From contig SUWC01000008.1 in assembly GCA_015061665.1 (NCBI GenBank), forward strand, positions 1-62,597: DNA of 62,597 nucleotides, read 5' to 3'. A program made the position numbers and the translations under genes. Positions 24,412 to 32,922 of this stretch are shown here, one piece after another. A model generated the notes under the pieces. That model was not told where the DNA came from. It made no database searches and worked only from the letters and a program-made list of their open reading frames with translations. Numbering within the stretch: position 1 is the first letter of the stretch; each line of letters opens with the position of its first letter. The stretch comes from Lentisphaerota bacterium. GTDB lineage: Bacteria; Verrucomicrobiota; Kiritimatiellia; RFP12; UBA1067.

Positions 24412-26296
24412 TCCAGAAGTAAACTTGATTTTAGTGATAGTTTACCCCTTGTAAAGATTGGCTGTTGTTGAGGGAAGGATGATTCCTCCCTCTCCCCTCC
24501 CCGGGGAGGGGACCCAAGTTTACTTTCGGACAACCGAGAAATTCGGCATACTATGCCCATCCCGACGAAGGGTCGCGGGCGGGTGTCCGCAACCCGACGA
24601 CGGTCAAACGAAAAGAAAGGCAAACGACAATGCAACACATGCAACTGGAAAACAGGCAGCGGCTCGGGTTCCTCGCGAGTCTCGGATGGACGATGAGGAG
24701 GATCGCCGAAGACATGGGCTGGAGCGCCCAGACCATCGCCAACGAGCTGCTCAACCGCAGGGTGGACAGCGACAAGCGCCACGGATGCTCGAACCGTCTC
24801 TGCGCTCACTACGAGGAATGCAGGCTCGAGTCCTACACCGCGACGGGCAAGGGCCTGCGCAAGAACCAGACGAAGTGCTTCGAGACGTGCCCGGGCTTCC
24901 GGGAGGCGTCCTGCCACCGCCTCGCCAGGCCTCCTTTCGTCTGCAACGGGTGCGAGAAGGAGCACAACTGCCCGATGCTCAAGAAGTTCTACATCCCCGA
25001 GGCCGCGCAGGCCAACTACGAGGGGACGCTGCGGAACTCCCGCACCGGCATCCACCCGGACGAGAAGAAGGTCAAGGCGATGAACGACGTCATCTCCCCC
25101 GCGCTCAAGAGGGGACAGTCCGCCACCGCCGTGGTGCGCGCCAACCCCGAGACTTTCAAGGGGGTGGCGAGAAGCACGCTGTACGGCTACATCAGGGACG
25201 GGCTCTTCACCGCCAAGGGATGCGACATGCCATTTGCGGGGAGGAGCAGGAAGCCGCACAAGAAGCCGGAGACCAGGACGACGGCAAAATGCCGCGTCGG
25301 GCGCACCATCCGCGAGATGTGGGAGTGGCTCAAGCAGCACGCGGGCGTCGTCCCGTGCGAGCTCGACACGGTCATAGGCTCGATCAGCGGGAAGGTCCTC
25401 TTCACGATGGTCTTCCCCGACACCGGCCTCGCGCTCGCCTTCCTCCGCGACGAGAAGACCGCACAGACCTGCACGAGGATATTCAACATGCTCTGGCGCG
25501 TCGCGGGGCCCGCGCTCTTCGTGAGGCTCTTCCGCGCGATCCTGACCGACAACGGCCCGGAGTTCTCCGAGCCGGAGATGGTCGAGAAATACCGCCCGGA
25601 TCCCGAACACAACCCGACGAAGCTGCTGCCGCGCGGCGTAAACGTCTGGTTCTGCGACCCGTACTGCTCGTCGCAGAAGCCGCACATCGAGCGCTTCCAC
25701 AACGAGCTCAGGCGCATCCTCCAGAAGGGAACGAGCTTCGACCCGCTCACGCAGGAGCAGATATGCCTCGCGCTCTCGCACCTCAACAGCTACCCGCGCG
25801 AATCGCTCGGCGGAAGGACGCCCTACGACGTCTTCGTCGAGAAGCACGGCGCGGAGGGCAGGGCGTTCCTCGACGCGCTCGGCATCGTCCGCATCCCGGC
25901 GAACCAGGTCACGCTCCACCCGTTCCTCCTCGGGCAGAAGTACCAGCGGGCGGCTGACAGGGCCATACTGAAGAAGAACGGAGTCATCGCGAAGAAGCCG
26001 GAATCCGACAAGTAAAAACGGCTCCCTTTCGAGAGCCGAGAGCAACCCGACGCCGTCGAGAATCCGAAAAATCCACCTCGGCCCGGGATGCGATAGCATT
26101 ATACCAAAATCCGGGACGCCCGGGGCCGGAAACGCGGCAACCCTCCAAATTTATGCAACTTTCGTCTTGAGCCACCACGCAACATCTACAAAACAAGGTG
26201 CAGAATAACAGACTTCGGTTTTCGGGGAAATGCCGATCCCCGCAGTTCTGCAATCAAACTTCGGATTTACTTCTGGAATCCAAGTTTACTTCTGGA
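24412..26296 (+). mobile_element. IS30-family insertion sequence
   Basis: Terminal inverted repeats TCCAGAAGTAAACTTG (24412-24427) and its complement at 26281-26296, 16 bp perfect, bound a single transposase gene. Extra copies of the TTTACTTCTGGA or TTTACTTTCGGA core occur internally near 24515-24528 and 26266-26277, as subterminal binding sites. A 14-bp direct repeat CCCAATTTTACTTT flanks it (24391-24404 and 26304-26317). That is longer than the 2-3 bp duplication usual for IS30, so the exact borders are uncertain. Confidence 0.75.
24630..26015 (+). CDS. IS30-family transposase
   Basis: 461 aa. The N-terminal helix-turn-helix (LGWTMRRIAEDMGWSAQTIA) is followed by a cysteine-rich segment (CSNRLCAHYEEC ... 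CPGFREASC ... CNGCEKEHNC), probably zinc-binding. The DDE catalytic residues are in ELDTVIG, ILTDNGPEF and PHIERFHNELRR (D, D, E at IS30 spacing). No frameshift or internal stop is seen, so it may be active. Gene orientation opposes the adjacent DGR operon. Its left end lies only 44 bp from the DGR promoter's -35 box. Confidence 0.9.
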   Translation: MQHMQLENRQRLGFLASLGWTMRRIAEDMGWSAQTIANELLNRRVDSDKRHGCSNRLCAHYEECRLESYTATGKGLRKNQTKCFETCPGFREASCHRLARPPFVCNGCEKEHNCPMLKKFYIPEAAQANYEGTLRNSRTGIHPDEKKVKAMNDVISPALKRGQSATAVVRANPETFKGVARSTLYGYIRDGLFTAKGCDMPFAGRSRKPHKKPETRTTAKCRVGRTIREMWEWLKQHAGVVPCELDTVIGSISGKVLFTMVFPDTGLALAFLRDEKTAQTCTRIFNMLWRVAGPALFVRLFRAILTDNGPEFSEPEMVEKYRPDPEHNPTKLLPRGVNVWFCDPYCSSQKPHIERFHNELRRILQKGTSFDPLTQEQICLALSHLNSYPRESLGGRTPYDVFVEKHGAEGRAFLDALGIVRIPANQVTLHPFLLGQKYQRAADRAILKKNGVIAKKPESDK

Positions 26297-26317
26297 CGCA
26301 GCGCCCAATTTTACTTT

Positions 26318-27441
26318 GGGCTGCCGAACCTTTGCGACCCCTGCGCGGTTTTGGAAAACTCCGACGGTTGATGTTCTCGCGCGGGGCGGCTGCGCGTCGC
26401 TTCCGTCTTCTGTTCGTCTGCCTTGGCGGTGACGATCCCGATGTCCTCGAACATGAAGAACGTACACATCCCCTTGTACTGTCCAATCTCTCCGTCATAG
26501 ACATTCGGCGAGTTGGACGGACGTTCCACCTGCCTCGCGGCTGTCTGCGAGGCAGGTGAAAGCTTCGTCAGGGGCGCGTCAAACCAGGTGATTTCAGGCG
26601 CATGGGTTAGTTCGTTGGTCGCTGGTCGCTGGTCGATAGTCGGTTAAATCACCATTCGCAGCTCTCGCAATGAATCAAAATAATCGGGAGCGCGCGAGGG
26701 AGGCGAATGGGTAGTGACTGAGAAGTCGACTGCGACACGACCTTTCCCTCAGAGACCGCAAAGGCTGGACTCCGTGGCGTGAAGCCGGTTTTGGACCGGG
26801 GAGGACCACACACGGCAGCGCGCAATGCGGCACAAGCGAGACGCAACGACTAGCGACGGACGAACTGGCGGAGCAGGTCGGACGTCTCCGGCTCGCGTCA
26901 AGCGCGGCAAGGCGCGAGCATGGCAAGGACGCGCGGCGGCATGGCGCAAGCCACGTCGTCGCGCGACGAAGCCAGGCGACGCGGATTGCCGATGATGGGC
27001 GCGGGAGGAGGCGGACGGCGCTGCGGGGCCGGGGCGTCCGGCGCGAAGGCGTCGCGGCGAACGCTGTCGAAAATGCAAGGTTGGCTTCGATCGGGGCCGA
27101 GCGGACCGGAACCTTTTCAGACGAGCCGATTTGAGCAGGACTCGCGGCGAAGGCAAACCTAGCGGTTGCCGAGCCGCGTGAGGACGCGCAAATCGGCCGT
27201 ATCAAAAGGCGAGGACCGTTGCCACGAACGAAGCCAAGCCCTTACACGCAAGCAGCATGGCAATTGTGGAATTGTGGAAACAGCCAATGGGGAATGAGAG
27301 AAGAGGGATAATTTGGAGACGCGGCTTCCAGCCGCGTTGGGATTGTAAATTGGCTGTATTATACGCGGCTGGAAGCCGCGTCTCCATTTTCTGTCGCTGC
27401 TCAGACGCCGAGAAGTCGCCTGCTCCACGACCTTATCAGAA
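26318..27441. other. Gene-poor GC-rich intergenic stretch
   Basis: About 1.1 kb with no convincing gene. Long frames exist on both strands (for example 26675-27205 minus) but are Arg/Ala/Ser low-complexity without family features or ribosome sites. A short tandem TCGCTGG repeat lies near 26625. The only clear structure is the inverted repeat at 27317-27385. It may be decayed coding DNA or hold an unrecognised RNA. Confidence 0.5.
27317..27385. repeat. Perfect 22-bp inverted repeat, MITE/REP-like
   Basis: Arms 27317-27338 and 27364-27385 are perfectly complementary with a 25-base loop. Each arm is itself palindromic (CGCGGCTtccAGCCGCG), so two hairpins or one long cruciform can form. A related CGCTTCCAGCCGCG core appears at about 55562. 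Confidence 0.8.
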
Positions 27442-30054
27442 TCAGCGGTAGAGGCGTAGCGTGACTGGACCCCAGAGCCCAGCTTCGCGGCGCTTCCAGC
27501 CGGAGGCGTCGAACGGCTTCTTGTAGTCGATGTTCACCATGTTGATGTCGGTGAAGATCTGCCACTCGTACGGCTTCGTCGCGTCCAGCCACCTCAGCCT
27601 GTTAGCCCCAGTCGACGTAGTTTCGACGGAAATCCTGTTTTCGCCCTCCTCTAGCAGCGCGGCTGGGAAACGGACAACCCACGGCGCCATGAGCGCCGCA
27701 CCTACCTCCTCCCCGTTGACGAATACACGCGCTGACTCCGCCACCCGCCCGAGGTCCAACGCGGCAAATCCGCCGCGCTCAGCCCCAAGCGTTACAGTCG
27801 TCTCGTAGCGCATGGTGCCGGAGAACGCGCCTTCAGGGAACTCGTCGGTCCGCCCCCAAGGCATGGGAAGACGCCCCTTCGCGACGGACGGCAGTTCCGG
27901 TCCGCCCGCTACGGGATGACGGCTCCATTCGCCGTCAAGCGCAAGCTCGGCAACTGGCGCGGCCTTGTATGGACAGCTCCCCGCGTCCGACTCGGGCCCT
28001 TCACCGCTTACGGCGAGGATGACGCTGTGACCAATCGGCAGATCAAGCTCAACCGCGCCTTCCTCGACGCGAAGGGACAATATCGCGCCGCTCATCGGGT
28101 CCATCAGCTTCGCCGAAGCGCATGGAACCGAAGGTCTGAACACGCCCTTCACGCCCTCGGCGCGGTACTGGTTCACTATGAAGTAGTATGTCACGCCGTC
28201 CCTGGCGTGGCGCGTATACATGAGTCCGGACTCCCTGCAGAACGGCTCGCGTCGGACGGACGCGGACTTCATCAGCTCGTCCAAGGAGCCGCTGCGTACA
28301 TTGCCGACTGACTTTGCCGCCTCGACGAGCTTTGCGAGCGCGTCGCGCCTCTCGCCGACCTTTCCGAACCCAGGGACATCGGACGGCATGCCGTCGACGA
28401 ACAGCACCTCGTAGCCGCCTTCCTGCGCAAGCTCGACTAGGCGCGCGAATGTATCCGGCTTCATGCGCTTCGCGCCGGGGACGACGATGGCGCGGTAACG
28501 AGTCGACTTCGAGTCCGCAAGCGAGAACAGCTGCCGCTCGGAGATGAAGTCGAAGCTGTAGCCGTCGTCGTAGAGGCGGCGGGAGACGCTTCCAATTGGC
28601 TGCCCGCCGAACCAGTCGCGCGCATGGACGGTCAGCTGGAGCTCGAAGCCCTTGGGATCGGTCCAGAAGTCGTGCAGCGGCCAGTAGACGAGGATGTCGT
28701 TGTCTATGGCGGTCGTCTGGGCGATGGATTGCACGCGCGTGAAGTAGCGGTTCAGGATGTCCGCGTCGCGCCATATCGGGTTGAAGCGGTTCATCTCGCA
28801 TGTCGCGTAGAAGGTCCAGCCGGGCCACTTCGCGTCCGCAGGCGAATAGCACATGCCGTGGTAGAACATGTGGTTCACGCCGGACAGCAGCAGCCTGTCG
28901 ACGAAGGTCTTGACGGCGGCGGGCGTCTCGCAGAAGTGCTCGCACACCCACGTGCAGCTTTCGGAGCTGACGAGCGGGTCGCAGGGCGCGCCTGCGTGCT
29001 TGACGTGCGCGGCAGACGAGGCGAACTTCGATATGAGTATGTCGCGATCGCCCGAGGACATGAACTCAGGCGTCACGGACGGATATTGCGCATTGGGCTT
29101 GTCGCATCCGAACATCTCCGTCTCCGGAATGTCGGCGAGCGCGTAGAAGTCGAGCCAGTTCGCAGGCGCGCCATGCGCCTCGTTGCGAGTCTTGATGCCG
29201 CGTTCCTCGCACCACTTCTTCCAGATCGGGAAGACGTCGAGGACCATCATGTCAGAAAGCGTCTCGCGGTAGTCGCACTTCACGCGCGCAACGTCGTCCG
29301 GATCGCCCACTCCCGCCATTTCGGCGAGGTGGTCCCGCAGGTCGTAGCCGCGGTAGCGCAGGAAGGCGTCGAAGAGCTCCCAGGCGAATCCGGCGCCGTA
29401 GTACTCGTACGAGTCGTGGTACATGTGCTCGGGCTTCGCCGCGCCAGGCGCGTCGAAGGCGGCGGAGAACGGCTTGAGGAAGTCGGCCATCGCCTTGGCG
29501 GAGAGTGGGTTCATCATCGGGCCGTGCGCGCCGGGCCCCGAACGCTTGACCTGCTGCCCCGTAGGCCGCGTCGAAAGCGTGACGTCCTTCCCCTCAGCGT
29601 CCTTTCCGCTCCACAGGACCTTGGACGTCGCGGGCTTCTTCGTGTTGATCTCAAGCATCCAGCTGCCCTCGTCCGGCGCGAGCTGGGGTCCGCCGAAGCA
29701 CCACCCGCTGCCGGTGGTCAAGTCTACGCCCATGCCCTCTTCGCCGGCTATGCGGACGGCGTCGCCGAAGGCGTCCATCCACTCCTTGGAAAGGAGCGGC
29801 TTGTCGGCCGGGTTGTTCTTTACCGAATAGATCGGGATGACGTGCATTCCGCCCATGCCTACCTTGCCCATCTCGTAGACCTGGCGGCGGAGGCCAGCCT
29901 CGTCGACGGCGGAGCCCATCCACCAGTTGTAGACCCAGGGCTTCATCTCCCTGGTGGCCTCTGGCCAGGCGGACGGCATGTTTGCGGCGGTTGCTGAAGT
30001 CGCGGCCGCCATGGAGACAACTGCGGCCAGTGAAAGTCTCTTACATTTGTTCAT
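27442..30054 (-). CDS. GH106-type alpha-L-rhamnosidase, secreted
   Basis: 870 aa. The ATG at 30054 gives a clean signal peptide (MNKCKRLSLAAVVSMAAATS, cleavage near TAA); a TTG at 30063 is also in frame. The start PWVYNWWMGSAVDEAGLRRQ and GVDLTTGSGWCFGGPQL are typical of GH106 rhamnosidases. The central barrel includes EAHGAPANWLDF and SSESCTWVCEHF. The C-terminus is a galactose-binding-like beta sandwich (GRVAESARVFVNGEEVG). It removes L-rhamnose from plant or host-associated polysaccharides outside the cytoplasm. The promoter is so close to the ATG that the mRNA is expected to be leaderless. Confidence 0.88.
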   Translation of the reverse strand: MNKCKRLSLAAVVSMAAATSATAANMPSAWPEATREMKPWVYNWWMGSAVDEAGLRRQVYEMGKVGMGGMHVIPIYSVKNNPADKPLLSKEWMDAFGDAVRIAGEEGMGVDLTTGSGWCFGGPQLAPDEGSWMLEINTKKPATSKVLWSGKDAEGKDVTLSTRPTGQQVKRSGPGAHGPMMNPLSAKAMADFLKPFSAAFDAPGAAKPEHMYHDSYEYYGAGFAWELFDAFLRYRGYDLRDHLAEMAGVGDPDDVARVKCDYRETLSDMMVLDVFPIWKKWCEERGIKTRNEAHGAPANWLDFYALADIPETEMFGCDKPNAQYPSVTPEFMSSGDRDILISKFASSAAHVKHAGAPCDPLVSSESCTWVCEHFCETPAAVKTFVDRLLLSGVNHMFYHGMCYSPADAKWPGWTFYATCEMNRFNPIWRDADILNRYFTRVQSIAQTTAIDNDILVYWPLHDFWTDPKGFELQLTVHARDWFGGQPIGSVSRRLYDDGYSFDFISERQLFSLADSKSTRYRAIVVPGAKRMKPDTFARLVELAQEGGYEVLFVDGMPSDVPGFGKVGERRDALAKLVEAAKSVGNVRSGSLDELMKSASVRREPFCRESGLMYTRHARDGVTYYFIVNQYRAEGVKGVFRPSVPCASAKLMDPMSGAILSLRVEEGAVELDLPIGHSVILAVSGEGPESDAGSCPYKAAPVAELALDGEWSRHPVAGGPELPSVAKGRLPMPWGRTDEFPEGAFSGTMRYETTVTLGAERGGFAALDLGRVAESARVFVNGEEVGAALMAPWVVRFPAALLEEGENRISVETTSTGANRLRWLDATKPYEWQIFTDINMVNIDYKKPFDASGWKRREAGLWGPVTLRLYR

Positions 30055-30063
30055 ATGTTCCAA

Positions 30064-30093
30064 ATTATACTAAAAGGCCCGTTTTACTGTCAA
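30064..30093 (-). promoter_or_regulatory. GH106 promoter, leaderless
   Basis: -35 TTGACA (30093-30088), 18-bp spacer, TATAAT (30069-30064). The start codon is at 30054, so transcription should begin within a few bases of it. It is divergent from the promoter at 30102-30131. AAAAGGCC and GGCCTTTT arms flank the -35 pair, a possible shared operator. Confidence 0.75.
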
Positions 30094-30101
30094 ACGGCCG
30101 C

Positions 30102-30131
30102 TTGCCCTTCAATGGCCTTTTTTGATATAAT
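30102..30131 (+). promoter_or_regulatory. Promoter of scaffold-GGGtGRT pair
   Basis: -35 TTGCCC (30102-30107), 18-bp spacer, extended -10 TGATATAAT (30123-30131). It is back to back with the GH106 promoter. Confidence 0.7.
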
Positions 30132-30163
30132 TTTACCGTTTACACAAACAAGGAAATCCGAAT

Positions 30164-30856
30164 ATGATCTACTCGACTGAGGTTCAGCACCAGTGCCCGT
30201 TGGCAAAGGGGTGCAATCACGGTCCTGCTCCCATCCCCGAAGAGGGCAAGTGGGTTCAGGCGAAGCAAATCAAGGACATCAGCGGCTACACGCACGGCGT
30301 GGGCTGGTGCGCTCCGCAGCAGGGCGCGTGCAAGCTCTCGCTGAACGTCAAGAACGGCGTCATCGAAGAGGCGCTCGTCGAGACGATCGGCTGCTCCGGA
30401 ATGACCCACTCCGCCGCAATGGCCTCCGAGATCCTCGTCGGCAAGACGATCCTCGAGGCGCTCAACACCGACCTCGTCTGCGACGCGATCAACACCGCGA
30501 TGCGCGAGCTCTTCCTCCAGATCGTCTACGGGCGCACGCAGAGCGCGTTCTCCGACGGCGGCCTCGTGATCGGCGCCGGCCTTGAGGACCTCGGCAAGGG
30601 CCTCCGCTCGATGGTCGGCACGATGTACGCCACGAAGGCGAAAGGTCCGCGCTACCTCGAGATGACCGAAGGCTACTGCACGCGCATGGCCCTCAACAAG
30701 GACAACGAAGTCGTCGGCTACGAGTTCGTCAGCCTCGGCAAGATGACCGACTTCATCAAGAAGGGCCTCACTCCGAACGAGGCGTGGGAGAAGGCGAAGG
30801 GCCACTACGGCCAGTTCGAAGGCGCCGCGAAGTACATCGACCCGCGCAAGGAATAA
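30164..30856 (+). CDS. Iron-sulfur cluster assembly scaffold-like protein (GGGtGRT partner)
   Basis: 230 aa with AAGGAA upstream. It has an IscU/NifU-like core in which cysteines occur in QCPLAKGC, GWCAPQQGAC and ETIGCSGMTHSAAMASEIL, the last resembling the IscU G-C-(S/A) cluster-binding turn. C-terminal to this are helical segments with EGYCTRMALN. It forms an invariable-looking pair with the GGGtGRT gene 15 bases downstream. The pair is known from anaerobes and has no established biochemical role. A cluster scaffold for a dedicated target is inferred, not shown. Confidence 0.75.
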   Translation: MIYSTEVQHQCPLAKGCNHGPAPIPEEGKWVQAKQIKDISGYTHGVGWCAPQQGACKLSLNVKNGVIEEALVETIGCSGMTHSAAMASEILVGKTILEALNTDLVCDAINTAMRELFLQIVYGRTQSAFSDGGLVIGAGLEDLGKGLRSMVGTMYATKAKGPRYLEMTEGYCTRMALNKDNEVVGYEFVSLGKMTDFIKKGLTPNEAWEKAKGHYGQFEGAAKYIDPRKE

Positions 30857-30871
30857 GAGGAGGTTATTAAA

Positions 30872-31921
30872 ATGGCAACTAAGAAGGCAACCGAAAAGAA
30901 GGCCGCTTCCTCCGAGAAGCTGTTCGAGGGATACGAGCGCCGCGAGGCGAAGATCCTGGCCGCGCTGAAGCCCTACGGCATCAAGTCCATCGAAGAGTGC
31001 GCCGAGATCTGCAAGAAGGCCGGCATCGACCCCTACAAGATCGTCGAGGAGACGCAGCCGATCTGCTTCGAGAACGCGAAGTGGGCGTACACGGTCGGCG
31101 CCGCGATGGCGATCAAGAAGGGCTGCACGAAGGCGAAGGACGCCGCCGCGGAGATCGGCGTCGGGCTCCAGAGCTTCTGCATCCCCGGCTCCGTCGCGGA
31201 GAACCGCCAGGTCGGCCGCGGACACGGCAACCTCGGCGCGATGCTGCTCGACGACGAGACGAAGTGCTTCGCGTTCCTCGCGGGCCACGAGTCGTTCGCC
31301 GCCGCCGAGGGCGCGATCAAGATCGCGCTCAACGCCAACAAGGTCCGCAAGACGAACCTCAAGGTCATCCTCAACGGGCTCGGCAAGGACGCCGCGTACA
31401 TCATCAGCCGCATCAACGGCTTCACGTACGTCAAGACGGCGTTCAACAACAAGACCGAGAAGCTCCGCGTCGTCGAGAAGAAGGCGTTCTCGAAGGGACC
31501 GCGCGCCGACGTCATGTGCTACGGCGCGGACAACGTCCCCGAAGGCGTCGCGATCATGAAGTTCGAGAACGTGGGCGTCTCCATCACGGGCAACTCCACG
31601 AACCCGACGAGGTTCCAGCATCCCGTCGCCGGCACCTACAAGAAGTGGTGCTGGGAGAACGGCCGCAAGTACTTCTCCGTCGCCTCCGGCGGCGGCACGG
31701 GCCGCACGCTCCACCCCGACAACATGGCGGCTGGTCCTTCCAGCTACGGCATGACGGACACGATGGGCCGCATGCACTCCGACGCTCAGTTCGCGGGCTC
31801 CAGCTCCGTTCCTGCGCACGTCGAGATGATGGGCCTCATCGGCATGGGCAACAACCCGATGGTCGGCGCGACGGTCGCAGTCGCAGTCGCCGTCGAGGAA
31901 GCCATGAAGAAGCAGGCGTAA
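30872..31921 (+). CDS. GGGtGRT family protein
   Basis: 349 aa with a strong AGGAGG site. The naming motif VASGGGTGRTLHPDNMAAGP lies near residue 270. Other blocks are CIPGSVAENRQVGRGHGNLG and VMCYGADNVPEGVAIMKFEN, with a final glycine-rich ATVAVAVAVEEAMKK. Codon usage is strongly biased (AAG, CTC), suggesting high expression. Function is unknown. Pairing with an iron-sulfur scaffold-like gene suggests an anaerobic metalloprotein function. A rho-independent terminator follows directly. Confidence 0.85.
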   Translation: MATKKATEKKAASSEKLFEGYERREAKILAALKPYGIKSIEECAEICKKAGIDPYKIVEETQPICFENAKWAYTVGAAMAIKKGCTKAKDAAAEIGVGLQSFCIPGSVAENRQVGRGHGNLGAMLLDDETKCFAFLAGHESFAAAEGAIKIALNANKVRKTNLKVILNGLGKDAAYIISRINGFTYVKTAFNNKTEKLRVVEKKAFSKGPRADVMCYGADNVPEGVAIMKFENVGVSITGNSTNPTRFQHPVAGTYKKWCWENGRKYFSVASGGGTGRTLHPDNMAAGPSSYGMTDTMGRMHSDAQFAGSSSVPAHVEMMGLIGMGNNPMVGATVAVAVAVEEAMKKQA

Positions 31922-31942
31922 GCCTCGGCTTCCATGCAAGCG

Positions 31943-31976
31943 AAAAGCCCGCTCCTCTTCCCGGGGCGGGCTTTTT
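31943..31976 (+). terminator. Rho-independent terminator
   Basis: AAAAGCCCGC (31943-31952) pairs with the GCGGGCTTTTT region (31966-31976), giving a GC stem ending in a T-run 22 bases after the GGGtGRT stop. Confidence 0.85.
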
Positions 31977-32024
31977 CAATAGAGAACACGAGGGGGACAG
32001 ACCCCGGAAATCCCAGGAAAGACA

Positions 32025-32912
32025 ATGAAAAAGGCAAAGGTCAACGGAGTCGAGATCTCCGGCGAGGCGGTGAGCTTCGAACTCGACAGGCTCGTCAGGT
32101 TCTACATGAGCCACGGAATGACGGTGGACGAAATCAAGAAAAACCTCCCGAAGCTGGAGGAAAAGGCGCTTGAGCAGGCGATCGGCGCGAAGCTGCTGCT
32201 GGACCAGGCGTCCAGGCTGGACCTCCCCGTGACGGCGAAGGACGTGGACGAGGAAGTCGAGAAGGTGAAGGCGCAGGTCGGAGGCGAGGAGAACTACAAG
32301 GCCGCGCTGAAGGCCCAGGGAATCACCGAGGAGGCCTTCCGCCGCGAGCTTGAGAAGGGAACGCGCGTGAACCTGCTCGTAAACCAGGCGTGCGCACACG
32401 TCGCCGATCCGACAGAAGAGGAAGTAGCGACTTTCTACGCAGCGCACAAGGACGAGTACGTGGAGCCCCACCAGGTGCTCTGCCAGCACATCCTAGTCAA
32501 GTCCGAGGAAGGCGACCTTCCCGAGGCGAAGAGCGCCGCGTTCGAGAAGATCCGCGCCATCCGCGAGCGCGTCATGGCCGGCGGAGACTTCGCGGAGGAG
32601 GCGAAGAAGAACTCCGACTGCCCTTCGGGACAGCAGGGCGGCTCGCTCGGCTGGTTTGGACGCGGCATGATGGTGCCGGAGTTCGACAAGGCGGCCTTCG
32701 AGATGAAGAAAGGCGAGGTCTCTGACATCGTGACGACGCAGTTCGGCTACCACATCATCTACAAGGCGGACGAGAAAGGCGGCGGCGCGCAGACTCTCGT
32801 AGACGTCCACGACAAGATCAAGGACCTCCTGCGCCACGAGGCCCGCGGACGCGCAATGGACGCTTTCGTGGCCGACCTTCGCGCCAATGCGAAGATCGAA
32901 TACATAGACTGA
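32025..32912 (+). CDS. Parvulin-type (PpiC) peptidyl-prolyl isomerase
   Basis: 295 aa. AGGA lies 6 bases before the ATG. N-terminal helices (residues 1-130) resemble SurA/trigger-type chaperone arms. Residues about 145-250 are a parvulin domain with VLCQHILVKSEE, CPSGQQGGSLGWFGRGMMVPEF and TQFGYHIIYK, all core PpiC/rotamase motifs. No signal peptide is evident, so a cytoplasmic folding role is likely. The partner TetR gene converges from downstream. Confidence 0.88.
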   Translation: MKKAKVNGVEISGEAVSFELDRLVRFYMSHGMTVDEIKKNLPKLEEKALEQAIGAKLLLDQASRLDLPVTAKDVDEEVEKVKAQVGGEENYKAALKAQGITEEAFRRELEKGTRVNLLVNQACAHVADPTEEEVATFYAAHKDEYVEPHQVLCQHILVKSEEGDLPEAKSAAFEKIRAIRERVMAGGDFAEEAKKNSDCPSGQQGGSLGWFGRGMMVPEFDKAAFEMKKGEVSDIVTTQFGYHIIYKADEKGGGAQTLVDVHDKIKDLLRHEARGRAMDAFVADLRANAKIEYID

Positions 32913-32922
32913 CGCAGCCGCG

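Noticed and set aside
24351-26099. Minus-strand open frame of 582 codons over the IS element
   Set aside because: Antisense of the transposase, whose DDE motifs are clear on the plus strand; the frame is Glu/Arg/Val-rich with no family features.
26610-26645. Short tandem TCGCTGG repeat as a CRISPR or VNTR
   Set aside because: Only two to three partial units with no spacers; no CRISPR array was seen anywhere in the window.
26675-27205. Minus-strand 176-codon frame
   Set aside because: Ser/Arg/Ala low-complexity sequence without a ribosome site, start context or recognisable domain.
30140-31939. Minus-strand frame of about 600 codons
   Set aside because: Antisense shadow of the scaffold and GGGtGRT genes, created by strong GC codon bias.
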